Below, one piece after another: positions 24,971 through 33,588 of a stretch of DNA of 64,000 bases. The position numbers and the translations under genes were made by a program. Every line of letters starts with the position of its first letter. The first letter of the stretch is position 1. The stretch is from assembly GCF_015278125.1 (NCBI RefSeq), contig NZ_JADILO010000012.1, positions 47,429 to 111,428 of the forward strand, read 5' to 3'. The notes under the pieces are model-generated. The model saw only the letters and a program-made list of their open reading frames with translations, ran no database searches and was not told where the DNA came from. The stretch is from Vibrio fluminensis (lineage in GTDB: Bacteria > Pseudomonadota > Gammaproteobacteria > Enterobacterales > Vibrionaceae).

Positions 24971-25417
24971 ATGAAAAAAATCATCCTGATCTCTTTGCTA
25001 GCATTTACGACTATTGGGTGTTCAACGGTTCCTTTAGAACCACAGTCAGTAGAAAATGAAGTAGAAAAATTTAATACTACTCCGGACAAAGCAAATGTTT
25101 ATATCTATCGTAATGCCGGAATTGGAACTGCACTCAAACGAATGATTTGGGTTGATGGGTGGTATTTAGGTACTACTGGACATAAAACTTATTTTTATAC
25201 TCAGCTAGAGCCAGGTACTTACGATGTCTCTACTGAGAGTGAGTTTAGTCCAAACCATCTGTTGATTGATGTAGAAGCAGGTAAAAACTACTACATACAG
25301 CAAACAATCGAATTAGGTGTTTTCGTCGGTGGTTCAAAATTACGTCCAGTCCCAGAAGGCCAAGCCCAGGAACATATTGTTCCTTTAAGGCTCGCTAAAC
25401 CTTATGTTCCAGAGTAA
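24971..25417 (+). CDS. DUF2846-type lipoprotein
   Basis: A 148-aa lipoprotein (lipobox TIGC at Cys17) whose mature domain resembles DUF2846: ANVYIYRNAG, IWVDGWYLGTTGHKTYFY, QLEPGTYDVSTESEFS and VEAGKNYYIQQ. This beta-rich domain occurs in many periplasmic lipoproteins of unknown role. It is the last of three lipoprotein genes and is followed by a strong terminator. Confidence 0.82.
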   Translation: MKKIILISLLAFTTIGCSTVPLEPQSVENEVEKFNTTPDKANVYIYRNAGIGTALKRMIWVDGWYLGTTGHKTYFYTQLEPGTYDVSTESEFSPNHLLIDVEAGKNYYIQQTIELGVFVGGSKLRPVPEGQAQEHIVPLRLAKPYVPE

Positions 25418-25433
25418 CTCAAAGCTCTAAACG

Positions 25434-25468
25434 AAAACGCCCCAAGCGATTAGCTGTGGGCGTTTTTT
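25434..25468 (+). terminator. Rho-independent terminator of the lipoprotein trio
   Basis: AAAACGCCC pairs with GGGCGTTTT across a 15-base loop and is followed by further T residues. It also sits just beyond the stop of the convergent DUF1330 gene, so it may serve both strands. Confidence 0.88.
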
Positions 25469-25476
25469 GTAAAGAC

Positions 25477-25884
25477 TTAAGGCACTTTGGTTTCAATATT
25501 TAATTGCCCCGCGAGACCGGCTTCTCGGTGCACCTTGAGCTGATTAAATTCTTCCGATGCAGTCATATCGAGCAGCGCTTGCCGAGAGGGGTATCTGACT
25601 ATCACAAATGAATCCCAAAGCTCATCGACTTGCCCGAGGATCAATCCGGTCACTTCAGAATAGAACACCACCTCAGCACCATATTTCTCCAATACTTTGA
25701 GCATCGGCTGTCCATACAAATCGTACGCTTCTCTGCCGGTAAGGTTGGTTTTTCGACCATCCGCATATTCCGCTTGGTCGCGAAATTTAAAGAGATTAAG
25801 CAGGTGGATGGGACCACTCTCTGGCGCAGTTTGCAGTCTGTCCATCTGTTGTTCTGTTGGGTGTAATTGATTGAGCACTTCCAT
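25477..25884 (-). CDS. DUF1330-family protein
   Basis: A 135-aa cytoplasmic protein of dimeric alpha/beta-barrel type. The pattern PIHLLNLFKFRD, GREAYDLYGQPMLKVLEKYGAEVVFYSEV and DSFVIVRYPSRQALLDM fits DUF1330. Such proteins are often encoded near oxidoreductases, but no activity is established. The start at ATG 25884 (MEVLNQLHP) with AGAGAT upstream is preferred over the longer frame that begins at 25929. Confidence 0.8.
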   Translation of the reverse strand: MEVLNQLHPTEQQMDRLQTAPESGPIHLLNLFKFRDQAEYADGRKTNLTGREAYDLYGQPMLKVLEKYGAEVVFYSEVTGLILGQVDELWDSFVIVRYPSRQALLDMTASEEFNQLKVHREAGLAGQLNIETKVP

Positions 25885-26101
25885 GTTATCTCTTGCCTGT
25901 CTGCTTGATATTGAATAACAGGTTAACATTTAATCAGCGTTCGTATGGCAGGATTAAATTCGATTTTTCAGTGGTCTATCGAAGGTTTGTTTGCTTCATA
26001 GTGGAAAGTTACTTGGGTATAAGTGATTAAAAATATTGAGACTTTCGTTGGTGATTTACGTACAAACCAAGCAGTAAACAGATAAATTAGTCACTACACT
26101 T

Positions 26102-26161
26102 ACATTAGGCAGTCAAGCATTAGGCACTGGTGCATTAGGTAATGACGCATTAGGTAATGAC
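26102..26161. repeat. 15-bp direct repeat, four tandem copies
   Basis: Units read ACATTAGGCAGTCAA, GCATTAGGCACTGGT, GCATTAGGTAATGAC and GCATTAGGTAATGAC; the last two are identical. A degraded fifth unit follows. The array ends 31 bp before the chosen start of the cupin gene. A stop codon at 26166 separates it from the coding frame, so it is a promoter or leader element. Confidence 0.8.
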
Positions 26162-26192
26162 TCAGTAGATGACGACAAACAAAGAGCCCAAT

Positions 26193-26855
26193 ATGACGAC
26201 TTTGATTAACGCCGATTTTGACCAGCGAGTGGTTGTTCGCCCCAATGAGTACCAGTGGGTCGCCTCACCTATGGCTGGAGTGGAGCGGATGATGCTTGAT
26301 CGAGTAGGTGACGAAATCGCGCGTGCCACGTCACTTGTTCGTTATACGCCAAACAGTAGGTTTTCCGCTCATATTCATGGCGGCGGTGAAGAGTTCTATG
26401 TCCTCGAGGGGGTATTTTCTGATGAACACGGTGACTATCCTGCGGGTAGTTACGTACGCAATCCGATTGGAACCGAGCACACGCCGCGCATTGGTGTGGA
26501 TGGGGCAACCATCTTTGTTAAGTTGCATCAATTTAGCCAACAAGACGTTCAACCCGTCAACGTGAATACGCATCAACAGCTTTGGCGACAAGGATTAGTG
26601 GACGGGTTAGAGGTGATGCCGTTACACGAGTTTGAGTCAGAGCACGTTGCTTTGGTAAAATGGGCGCCGAATACTCAGTTTAACGCTCACCAACATTGGG
26701 GTGGTGAGGAGATCTTTGTGTTAGAAGGTGTTTTCTGTGATGAATTTGGAGAGTACCCCGCTGGCACTTGGATCCGTAGTCCGCATTTAAGTCAGCATAA
26801 GCCGTTTACTAAAGAGCGTGGCGCGCTGATTTATGTGAAAACTGGGCATTTGTGA
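26193..26855 (+). CDS. Double-cupin (ChrR-like) protein
   Basis: A cytoplasmic protein of about 220 aa with two tandem cupin domains. The first has SAHIHGGGEEFYVLEGVFSDE and HTPR, the second NAHQHWGGEEIFVLEGVFCDE and SQHKPF. Both keep the His-x-His...Glu metal ligands, and their similarity indicates internal duplication. The fold matches the ChrR-type cupin seen in anti-sigma factors, but the N-terminal zinc anti-sigma domain is absent, so a sensor or small enzyme role is more likely. The start is ATG 26193 (MTTLINADF), with ATG 26169 as an alternative. Confidence 0.82.
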   Translation: MTTLINADFDQRVVVRPNEYQWVASPMAGVERMMLDRVGDEIARATSLVRYTPNSRFSAHIHGGGEEFYVLEGVFSDEHGDYPAGSYVRNPIGTEHTPRIGVDGATIFVKLHQFSQQDVQPVNVNTHQQLWRQGLVDGLEVMPLHEFESEHVALVKWAPNTQFNAHQHWGGEEIFVLEGVFCDEFGEYPAGTWIRSPHLSQHKPFTKERGALIYVKTGHL

Positions 26856-27023
26856 CTCTTGTAGTCATATGGGATGTATAGAGCAATATTTGTCGTGTTG
26901 ATCGATTTATTTCATAAGTCGTTACATAACTCGCTCTATTTGTGCTTTACATCTGAGGCAAGGCAATCAACACTTGCCCCCGAACTTTAATAGCAGCCGA
27001 AATGGTAAAATAAGTAATAGTCT

Positions 27024-27719
27024 ATGAATAACACGACCGCGAAAAAGTCGAATCCTCTGTTTGAGATCCTGTTTAACGTGTTTATCCCTTCATTCATTTT
27101 GATGAAGTTTAGTGGTGATGAACATCTAGGTACGGCAATGGCATTGGTTGTTGCTCTCATGTTCCCTATCGGCTACGGCGGTATGGATCTTATCCGCAAC
27201 AAGAAGTTTAACTTTATCTCCGCGCTGGGTTTTGTCAGCGTGCTACTCACGGGTGGTATTGGTCTTCTAGAGCTGGATACACGTTGGCTAGCGCTGAAAG
27301 AAGCCTTGATCCCTGGTTTGATTGGTTTGGCGGTACTAGGCTCTACGTTTACCCGCTACCCACTGATGCAGAAGATGATCTTGAATGACACGGTACTGAA
27401 TTTGGATCTGATTAGGCAGCGTTTGCAGCAGAATGGTAAAACTGAGCAGTTTGAGCGTTGTTTGATGTCGTCAAACTATCTGTTTGCGAGTACTTTCGCT
27501 TTTTCATCTGCGATGAACTACTTTCTAGCGACTTGGATTGTGACCAGCCCGGCGGGTACTGCTGAGTTTAATGAAGAGTTGGGTAAAATGACGTTATACA
27601 GTTACCCAGCGATTGCTATTCCGAGTATGTTGATGATGTTTGGTATTTTTTACTACATCTGGCGTCAAGTTCGTGCGATGACTTCGCTTGAAACTGAGCA
27701 AATCTTCCATACTAAATAG
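27024..27719 (+). CDS. VC0807-type membrane protein
   Basis: A 231-aa inner-membrane protein with about six hydrophobic segments. The pattern LFEILFNVFIPSFILMKFSG, FPIGYGGMDLI and FVSVLLTGGIGLLELDTRWLALKEALIPG fits the family named after V. cholerae VC0807. It has been listed with septation-like and transport-like proteins; no function is firmly known. It is monocistronic. The 168 bp upstream holds no evident regulatory site. Confidence 0.8.
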   Translation: MNNTTAKKSNPLFEILFNVFIPSFILMKFSGDEHLGTAMALVVALMFPIGYGGMDLIRNKKFNFISALGFVSVLLTGGIGLLELDTRWLALKEALIPGLIGLAVLGSTFTRYPLMQKMILNDTVLNLDLIRQRLQQNGKTEQFERCLMSSNYLFASTFAFSSAMNYFLATWIVTSPAGTAEFNEELGKMTLYSYPAIAIPSMLMMFGIFYYIWRQVRAMTSLETEQIFHTK

Positions 27720-27790
27720 TCTCTATTCAGTTGCCAGTTAGTCTAACTGGCAACTCTTCTGTTGTTCCTATCTGCACTTGCTTTACGTCA

Positions 27791-28204
27791 CTAATCACGA
27801 ATTTTGCCACGTAACGTCTTGGTTTGACTCTTAATTCCTTTCGCTTTCAAACGTCTTTCTTTTGAACCGCGGGTTGGTCGGGTTGCTTTGCGTGCTTTTT
27901 GCACCACCATAGCCGCGCGTATCACTTCGGCTAGACGGTTTAATGCATCCTCTTTGTTTTGCTCTTGAGTGCGATATTGCTGCGCTTTAATCGTGATCAC
28001 GCCTTCTTTTGAAATGCGTGAATCACTCAGCGCGAGTAGGCGCTCTTTGTAGAGGGCAGGGAGCGTAGAGTGCTTGATATCAAACTGCAGATGAATGGCA
28101 CTGGAAACTTTGTTGACGTTTTGCCCACCCGAACCTTGCGCGCGGATCGCCGTCATTTGAATTTCCCAGTCACTGAGCGTGACACTATTTGATATTTTAA
28201 GCAT
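27791..28204 (-). CDS. arfB: Alternative ribosome-rescue factor / peptidyl-tRNA hydrolase ArfB
   Basis: A 137-aa protein related to class I release factors. The catalytic GGQ lies in AQGSGGQNVNKVSSAIHLQF. The very basic C-terminal tail (KARKATRPTRGSKERRLKAKG) is the part that threads into the empty mRNA channel of stalled ribosomes. It releases nascent chains on non-stop complexes. It starts at ATG 28204 (MLKISNSVTLS); the frame extends four codons upstream. It is monocistronic. Confidence 0.92.
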   Translation of the reverse strand: MLKISNSVTLSDWEIQMTAIRAQGSGGQNVNKVSSAIHLQFDIKHSTLPALYKERLLALSDSRISKEGVITIKAQQYRTQEQNKEDALNRLAEVIRAAMVVQKARKATRPTRGSKERRLKAKGIKSQTKTLRGKIRD

Positions 28205-28268
28205 GACCTTTCCCATAAAAACAAAGCCACAGCGTGGCTGTGGCTAAGTGTACACTAAGACTTATCGA

Positions 28269-29567
28269 TTAAACCAATGTTGCTGCGGTTTGGTTGCCCA
28301 TCGCGATAAGCGTATCTAGGATGCGCTCCCCATCCGCACGTAAGCCGTTGTGCTCATATTCATTGGTAATCCAAGCTTTAGCGTTTGGCATGGTGGCTAA
28401 CGTTTCACGGCTATAATCCATCTCGACAAACATATCATCTGCATAAACCACGCAGCTTACCGGAACTTTGTTGTGCGCCAGCTGGATTGGGTCATAGAGC
28501 GCACCCCAGTCGGTTTTGTTGGCTAAGATTTCCGCCGCTTGTTGCAGTGGTTTTAGATTTTGGTATTGCTCAAACATCCACGGGAAAACCATTTCACCGG
28601 TAAACAGGAATGGCTGACCTTTTTGGTAGTTAAACTGGGCGTATTGATCGCGCACGCGATGAGCACTCCAATTGGAAGCGAAACCTTGGCAGTAGATAGA
28701 TTCGTGCAAGATGGCGTAGATCGGGTTGGTTTGGAAACCTTGCTCTGCCAGCATGGCATTGAGAAACTCATAACGAAGCTGTTTTTGCCCCTCAATATCA
28801 ACAAAAGCATTTTCTAGCCAGTAGTAGGTACTAATGAAGCTATCACTCATGCCGAAATTGATACCGATTTGTTGAAATTGCTCAACGGTAAAGCGCTGCC
28901 CGTTTGGCAAGAACTCTTCATGGTCGATTAGGTGATCGGCAATGGATTGGCAAAGATCTTGAGCATGTGGGAACTGAGCAAAGAACGCTTGGTTTTTATC
29001 GAGAGTGCGTTTGAAGGTCGCGTGATATACATCATCAGCATGGCGCGAAATGGAAGGTACACCACCGGTGATGTAACTACGCAGAATGCTTTGCGGGAAC
29101 AGTGAAAGGTAGGTTAATGAACAAAAACCACCAAAGCTTTGACCTAATATCGCCCATTGCTTAACGCCGAACTGTTCACGGATCAGTTCGGCATCACGTA
29201 CGATATTGTCAGCACGAAAATGGCTCAAATACTCCGCTTGCTGCTCGGGTGTTTTCGCTGCCAAGGTTTGGTGGCTAATCACAGAGCTATTGCCTGTACC
29301 GCGTTGGTCGAGTAGCAGTACGCGGTACTCTTGTAGTGCGCGTTTTACCCATCCGCTATTACCTGTTGGGCGCAGCGCAGGGAAGCCCGGACCGCCTTGA
29401 AAGAAGACTAGCCAAGGCTTTTGGCTTTGTTCATCACCTACCAAGCGAACTTCACGAGCAAAGATAGTGATCTCACCTTTATCCGACTGAGAGTAATCCA
29501 AAGGTGCTGAAAAATAATGGGGTAAGTAATGTAATCCATCATCGATAAATGCGTGTGCGTATTGCAT
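28269..29567 (-). CDS. Alpha/beta-hydrolase, prolyl aminopeptidase (S33) type
   Basis: A cytoplasmic peptidase of 432 aa. It has the oxyanion segment FFQGGPGFPAL, the DQRGTGNSS motif and the nucleophile elbow GQSFGG with Ser. Catalytic Asp lies in VVYADDMFVEMD and His in NEYEHNGLRADG. The family releases N-terminal proline from peptides and is normally near this length for the long subtype. It is transcribed on its own; an AraC-type gene lies 50 bp upstream on the same strand. Confidence 0.88.
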   Translation of the reverse strand: MQYAHAFIDDGLHYLPHYFSAPLDYSQSDKGEITIFAREVRLVGDEQSQKPWLVFFQGGPGFPALRPTGNSGWVKRALQEYRVLLLDQRGTGNSSVISHQTLAAKTPEQQAEYLSHFRADNIVRDAELIREQFGVKQWAILGQSFGGFCSLTYLSLFPQSILRSYITGGVPSISRHADDVYHATFKRTLDKNQAFFAQFPHAQDLCQSIADHLIDHEEFLPNGQRFTVEQFQQIGINFGMSDSFISTYYWLENAFVDIEGQKQLRYEFLNAMLAEQGFQTNPIYAILHESIYCQGFASNWSAHRVRDQYAQFNYQKGQPFLFTGEMVFPWMFEQYQNLKPLQQAAEILANKTDWGALYDPIQLAHNKVPVSCVVYADDMFVEMDYSRETLATMPNAKAWITNEYEHNGLRADGERILDTLIAMGNQTAATLV

Positions 29568-29616
29568 GCTTTCTTCCTAAGCGGCGTATTAAATAACGTG
29601 ACGGCTTAATGTTAGG

Positions 29617-30393
29617 TCATTGATTGATATATTGATATGGGGTTTGTCCTGTTTGCTGTTTAAAAAAGGCGATAAACGCACTGTCACTGGAAAACGCTAA
29701 CTGATGAGCGACATCGGCAACAGTAAGCCCTTGTGAGAGATACTCAATGGACTTGAGTAGCCGCCATTGCTGACGCCAAGCTTGATAAGGCATACCTGTC
29801 TCACGACTAAAAATTCGGCTGATGGTTTTACTGCTGGCGGCGATTTGCTGGCTCAATTGGCTCAGTGATGGCGCATTGCTGGGGGTATCAACTGCTTGTA
29901 ATTCATCAAGCCAAGTTTGCAAACGGGCATCCTTGGGAAGTGGCAAGAAGAGAGTTTGCGTTTTCGCTTGTTGCAGTTCTTCAATAAATAAATTTAGTGT
30001 ATTGCTCATCTCATGAGATGGCTTGTCCCAAGCCCAAAATGACATTCGCTCGATTAATTCACGCAACAGCGGAGTGACTTCTATGATGCTGACATCGTCA
30101 CCACCAATGTTGGCGTATTGTTCACTGAGATACAGTGATCGGTATTCAACTACATTGTTCATTCGCGCGCAGTGCAGGGTGTTCGCAGGAATCCATGCCG
30201 CTTTCGTCGGTGGCAATACACATTGCACCTCTGCGAGGGTAATCGTCATACACCCTTGTGGAGCGTAGAGCAGTTGACCTTTCTGATGTTGATGTAATCC
30301 CGAATCATGACGCCCAACACGGGCAGCGATACCAATCACCGGGTTGTCGAGATCATCGGGGGAAAATTGGGTGGTTTCGTCGATGAGCGCCAT
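29617..30393 (-). CDS. AraC-family regulator with N-terminal cupin
   Basis: A 258-aa protein. The N-terminal cupin carries HDSGLHQHQKGQLLYAPQG, and two helix-turn-helix motifs occupy the C-terminal hundred residues (ASSKTISRIFSRETGMPYQAW and VADVAHQLAFSSDSAFIAFFKQQTGQTP). It is divergent from an MFS efflux gene across 94 bp containing a perfect palindrome. It therefore probably controls that transporter and itself. Confidence 0.9.
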   Translation of the reverse strand: MALIDETTQFSPDDLDNPVIGIAARVGRHDSGLHQHQKGQLLYAPQGCMTITLAEVQCVLPPTKAAWIPANTLHCARMNNVVEYRSLYLSEQYANIGGDDVSIIEVTPLLRELIERMSFWAWDKPSHEMSNTLNLFIEELQQAKTQTLFLPLPKDARLQTWLDELQAVDTPSNAPSLSQLSQQIAASSKTISRIFSRETGMPYQAWRQQWRLLKSIEYLSQGLTVADVAHQLAFSSDSAFIAFFKQQTGQTPYQYINQ

Positions 30394-30423
30394 TTGTCCT
30401 GATCTTGATGTAATTAGTCTTAA

Positions 30424-30437
30424 TCCTATTAATAGGA
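30424..30437. promoter_or_regulatory. 14-bp perfect palindrome between AraC and MFS genes
   Basis: TCCTATTAATAGGA is fully self-complementary, flanked by AGTCTTAA on the left and CTTTAGCA on the right. It is 31 bp from the regulator start and 51 bp from the transporter start, well placed as an operator for the divergent pair. AraC proteins usually prefer direct repeats, so part of it may be promoter. Confidence 0.5.
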
Positions 30438-30487
30438 CTTTAGCACATTTGGTTAGACTTCTCTGCGTGAATTAACGGAGAGAAGAA

Positions 30488-31657
30488 ATGAAAACGAAAT
30501 CTGCGATAGGGTTGATGGTATTACTGATGATGTTCCCCCAAATCGTTGAAACCATCTATAGTCCGGCGCTGCCTTATATTGCCAAGGGCTTTGACGTCTC
30601 AATGTCACAGGCTGGAATAACACTATCAATCTACTTTACCGCTTTTGCTGTAGGGGTGATGAGCTGGGGTGTAGTTGCTGACAAAATGGGTCGTCGACCT
30701 GCGATGTTATTGGGTTTGTTGGTGTATGGAGTAGCGGCTTTGGGCGCGGTTTATGCACAAAATTTTTATTGCTTGTTGGCAATGCGTGCTCTGAGTGCAT
30801 TCGGTGCGGCGGTGGGCTCAGTTGTAACACAAACTATGTTGCGAGATACCTATGATCAAGAGGAGTTAAGTAAAGTCTTCTCTCTGATGGGAATCGGCAT
30901 TGCGATTAGCCCTGCATTGGGACTACTGCTTGGTAGTGTGTTGGCGAGCCACTATGGTTATGACGGCGTGTTCAGTGCGCTCGCGATGCTTGCTGCGTTG
31001 TTGTTACTGCTCTCCTTTCGTTATTTACGCGAAAGCCAGCCTCAGCGTAGCGCAAATGTCACGACAAACACGCTGACCAAGTCAACCATGCTGATGTTAG
31101 CTAAACGTATGATTTTAGATGGCGAATTATGGCGCAGTGCATTGCTGATTTGTGGCTTTAACGTGATGCTGTTTAGTTATTATCTACATGGTCCATTTTT
31201 GTTTGCTCAGCTTGGGTTTAGCTCGATGCAATTCGGTTTGAGTGGACTCCTTCTTGCTGTCGCGACCTTTATTGGTAGCCAATTTAATCAACATCTTGCT
31301 AGACGCAGCATCACGGCGACTCAACGGGTTCAATTGGCTGCTGGGATTGCGTTGTTAGGAGGCGCAGGTGTTTACATGAATAGCCAATCCGTATGGTTTT
31401 TAGTGCCGATGATGCTGGTGGTGATTGGGTTTAGTCTTGCGATACCGAATATCTTAGCGGGTGCTTTAGCTACTTATAAACAGCAAGTTGGGTCGGCAGG
31501 GGCGCTATTTGGTTTAGGTTATTATCTTTTAATCGGCTGCGGCATGGCGCTGGCGGGGAAAAGTGCGAACTTAGGTGAGATATTGACGTTTTCTGCGCTG
31601 ATCACTCTCTTAGTATCTTGGTTAAACCGGAGCAAGAGTCGGACGTCTATTGTGTAA
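30488..31657 (+). CDS. MFS drug/metabolite exporter, Bcr/CflA-like
   Basis: A 12-helix transporter of 389 aa. It has the MFS motif A-type loop GVVADKMGRRPAMLLG, an early SPALPYIAKGF segment and motif C-like GIAISPALGLLLGSVLA, consistent with the proton-linked Bcr/CflA group. It should export small compounds across the inner membrane. It is divergent from the AraC regulator gene and preceded by GGAGAGAAG. Confidence 0.88.
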   Translation: MKTKSAIGLMVLLMMFPQIVETIYSPALPYIAKGFDVSMSQAGITLSIYFTAFAVGVMSWGVVADKMGRRPAMLLGLLVYGVAALGAVYAQNFYCLLAMRALSAFGAAVGSVVTQTMLRDTYDQEELSKVFSLMGIGIAISPALGLLLGSVLASHYGYDGVFSALAMLAALLLLLSFRYLRESQPQRSANVTTNTLTKSTMLMLAKRMILDGELWRSALLICGFNVMLFSYYLHGPFLFAQLGFSSMQFGLSGLLLAVATFIGSQFNQHLARRSITATQRVQLAAGIALLGGAGVYMNSQSVWFLVPMMLVVIGFSLAIPNILAGALATYKQQVGSAGALFGLGYYLLIGCGMALAGKSANLGEILTFSALITLLVSWLNRSKSRTSIV

Positions 31658-31769
31658 CAAACTAAGAAGTTAGACTGATTTTTGAATAAGAATTAGTCTA
31701 TATTTTAACTTGTTACGTAATTGTTATTTTTGCTATGGTGGCTATTAATTAATCTGAATGGGGGAATGG

Positions 31770-32534
31770 ATGGTGGATATTGCAGGATATCATCGAGGCA
31801 TAATTCAGAAACGAACCGATTGGACGGAGCAGGTTTTTAGCCTGCGAGTCACTGGTGCGCCTCTACAGTTTAAAGCAGGGCAGTTTACAAAGCTGGCGCT
31901 ACTGGATGAGGACGGTAATGTTATCTCGAGAGCTTACTCCTTGGTTAATGCCCCGCTGACTAGTAGCGATATGCTTGAATTTTTGATTGTCGCAGCACCC
32001 AATGGCAAGCTTAGCCCGAAGTTACAAAATCTTCGCGAAGGTGAGGGCATTTATGTCTCGCATTCCGCTCACGGAGATTTGATCTTTGAGACGATTCCGA
32101 AACAGACCAAAACATTGTGGCTCTTGTCGACAGGAACCGGAATTGGGCCATTTCTATCACTCTTAGATGATATTAGTTTTAGACCTAATAGCGAGAAAAT
32201 CGTGCTGGTTCATGGTGTGAGGCAAGAGTCCGACTTGGTGTATCGTTACCTCATTGATCAGTTAGTACATGAGTATCAGGGGCGTTTAGCCTACCAACCT
32301 GTAGTGTCACGAGAAAAGGTAAATGATGCGCTGCATGGGCGTATTACGGATTTGATTTCGACGGGAGCCTTGATGGAGCAGTGCGAGGCGCAATTTGACG
32401 CTAGCCATAGCTTTGTGATGCTGTGTGGTAATCCTGAAATGATCAAGGATACCACTAAAGCGTTACAGCAACTCGGTTTGTCTAAGCATCGTCGCGCTGA
32501 GCCGGGAAATATTGTGTTTGAGCGCTATTGGTAG
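31770..32534 (+). CDS. fpr: Ferredoxin(flavodoxin)-NADP+ reductase
   Basis: A 254-aa FAD flavoprotein. It shows the FAD site RAYSLVNAP, the NADP-domain motifs LLSTGTGIGPFLSLL and VLVHGVRQESDLVYR, and the terminal aromatic IVFERYW. It moves electrons between NADPH and ferredoxin or flavodoxin, supporting oxidative-stress defence and Fe-S enzymes. ATG 31770 follows GGGGG by five bases; an in-frame ATG at 31758 is less likely. It is monocistronic. Confidence 0.93.
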   Translation: MVDIAGYHRGIIQKRTDWTEQVFSLRVTGAPLQFKAGQFTKLALLDEDGNVISRAYSLVNAPLTSSDMLEFLIVAAPNGKLSPKLQNLREGEGIYVSHSAHGDLIFETIPKQTKTLWLLSTGTGIGPFLSLLDDISFRPNSEKIVLVHGVRQESDLVYRYLIDQLVHEYQGRLAYQPVVSREKVNDALHGRITDLISTGALMEQCEAQFDASHSFVMLCGNPEMIKDTTKALQQLGLSKHRRAEPGNIVFERYW

Positions 32535-32561
32535 TCAACTGTCACTCTGGCGTGTCATTTT

Positions 32562-32897
32562 TCATCTATCGTAAGGCATTTGGTCGAGTGCCCAAAAGTC
32601 TAGAGTGTGCTGTACTTCTTTACAGCGTCCTTTCAAGATCTGGTAACTTGGTTTAAAGGTATCACCCAGATAGGTCGTGCGAATTAGCTCACCCGTTTTC
32701 AAGTCTACTTGGGAAACAACTCGTCCTTTAAAGTTTTGGAACACAACAAACTGATCGCTTTGATAGATTCGCTGTGGGCGGTAGTAGAGAAAATTATCTT
32801 TTGTTTCCAACAACTCGCATCTTAGTGGCAAAGAGTTAGGACCCGTAGAGGATGGGGATGTTGTGAGAAGCAGTATAGAGAAAATTAAACCATTCAT
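32562..32897 (-). CDS. Small exported protein, unknown, 111 aa
   Basis: It has a short hydrophobic leader (MNGLIFSILLLTTSPSST), which suggests export. The mature part is beta-rich with two Cys (near 27 and 92) that could form a disulfide. The stretch RIYQSDQFVVFQNFKGRVVSQVDLKTGELIRTTYLG looks like beta strands. I do not recognise a family. It is convergent with fpr and has a plausible promoter region of about 265 bp upstream, in which I see nothing else. Confidence 0.65.
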   Translation of the reverse strand: MNGLIFSILLLTTSPSSTGPNSLPLRCELLETKDNFLYYRPQRIYQSDQFVVFQNFKGRVVSQVDLKTGELIRTTYLGDTFKPSYQILKGRCKEVQHTLDFWALDQMPYDR

Positions 32898-33162
32898 TCG
32901 TCATCCTCGTTAAGCACCATGCTGAATTAAGTATAGAACTGCATTGAGTATCATGAACTAACTAATTTGGTTGAATTAATATAATAACCACAGGTTATTT
33001 TTTCACCTGATGAGAAACTCGTAATTTGTTTAGCTCGTGGGAATGCTTACTTCCAAGTTAATCTAAATGTTGTCTTAAATAAGTCATTGATATTTATTGT
33101 GCAATCACTGACTACGTGCTTATTCCTATCGGTATAAGTTTTCAGCCCCATGGAGTGCAGCA

Positions 33163-33519
33163 ATGAATTTGATCGTCAATGTACATAAAGGCGTCCGTAA
33201 AGTCGGTTTTGAAATGGCAACGCGACAAGCATGGAAATGCGGAGTGAAGGCAAATTTGGTTAACCGCGTAATTGGTGTGGCTAAAGGACAGGTTGTCTGT
33301 GTAGTGGAAGGGGTTCGGGCCGAACTGTCTACTCCGTTGAATAATCCGTTACACGATGATGAGAAACAAGGCCGATATATCTTTATTGGTGGCGTGTGCT
33401 GGGAGCCTAACTCTCTGCTTGCACCTGGTTTTCCAGATTTTATGTTTATGCATTTGCGCAATTTAGGCAATAAACACAAATACATGACGGATGACGAACT
33501 GTTTTTTAATCTCGCCTAA
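33163..33519 (+). CDS. Hypothetical protein, 118 aa
   Basis: A soluble, mixed-charge protein without a leader. It begins MNLIVNVHKGVRKVGFEMATRQAWKCG and contains GVCWEPNSLLAPGF. I cannot place it in a family. The codon use resembles its neighbours, so it is likely a native gene. It is monocistronic, with about 265 bp upstream that shows no other feature, and it is followed by a hairpin shared with convergent nagB. Confidence 0.65.
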   Translation: MNLIVNVHKGVRKVGFEMATRQAWKCGVKANLVNRVIGVAKGQVVCVVEGVRAELSTPLNNPLHDDEKQGRYIFIGGVCWEPNSLLAPGFPDFMFMHLRNLGNKHKYMTDDELFFNLA

Positions 33520-33548
33520 TTTTTATCGGTGTTGAACAGGCAAACAAA

Positions 33549-33568
33549 AAGGAGGCATAAGCCTCCTT
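33549..33568 (-). terminator. Terminator of nagB
   Basis: A perfect 8-bp stem AAGGAGGC/GCCTCCTT with an ATAA loop. On the minus strand it is followed by TTTGTTTG after further T residues, so it terminates nagB; on the plus strand the tail is weaker. Confidence 0.85.
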
Positions 33569-33588
33569 CATTCATTCTTAGGTTTGAA

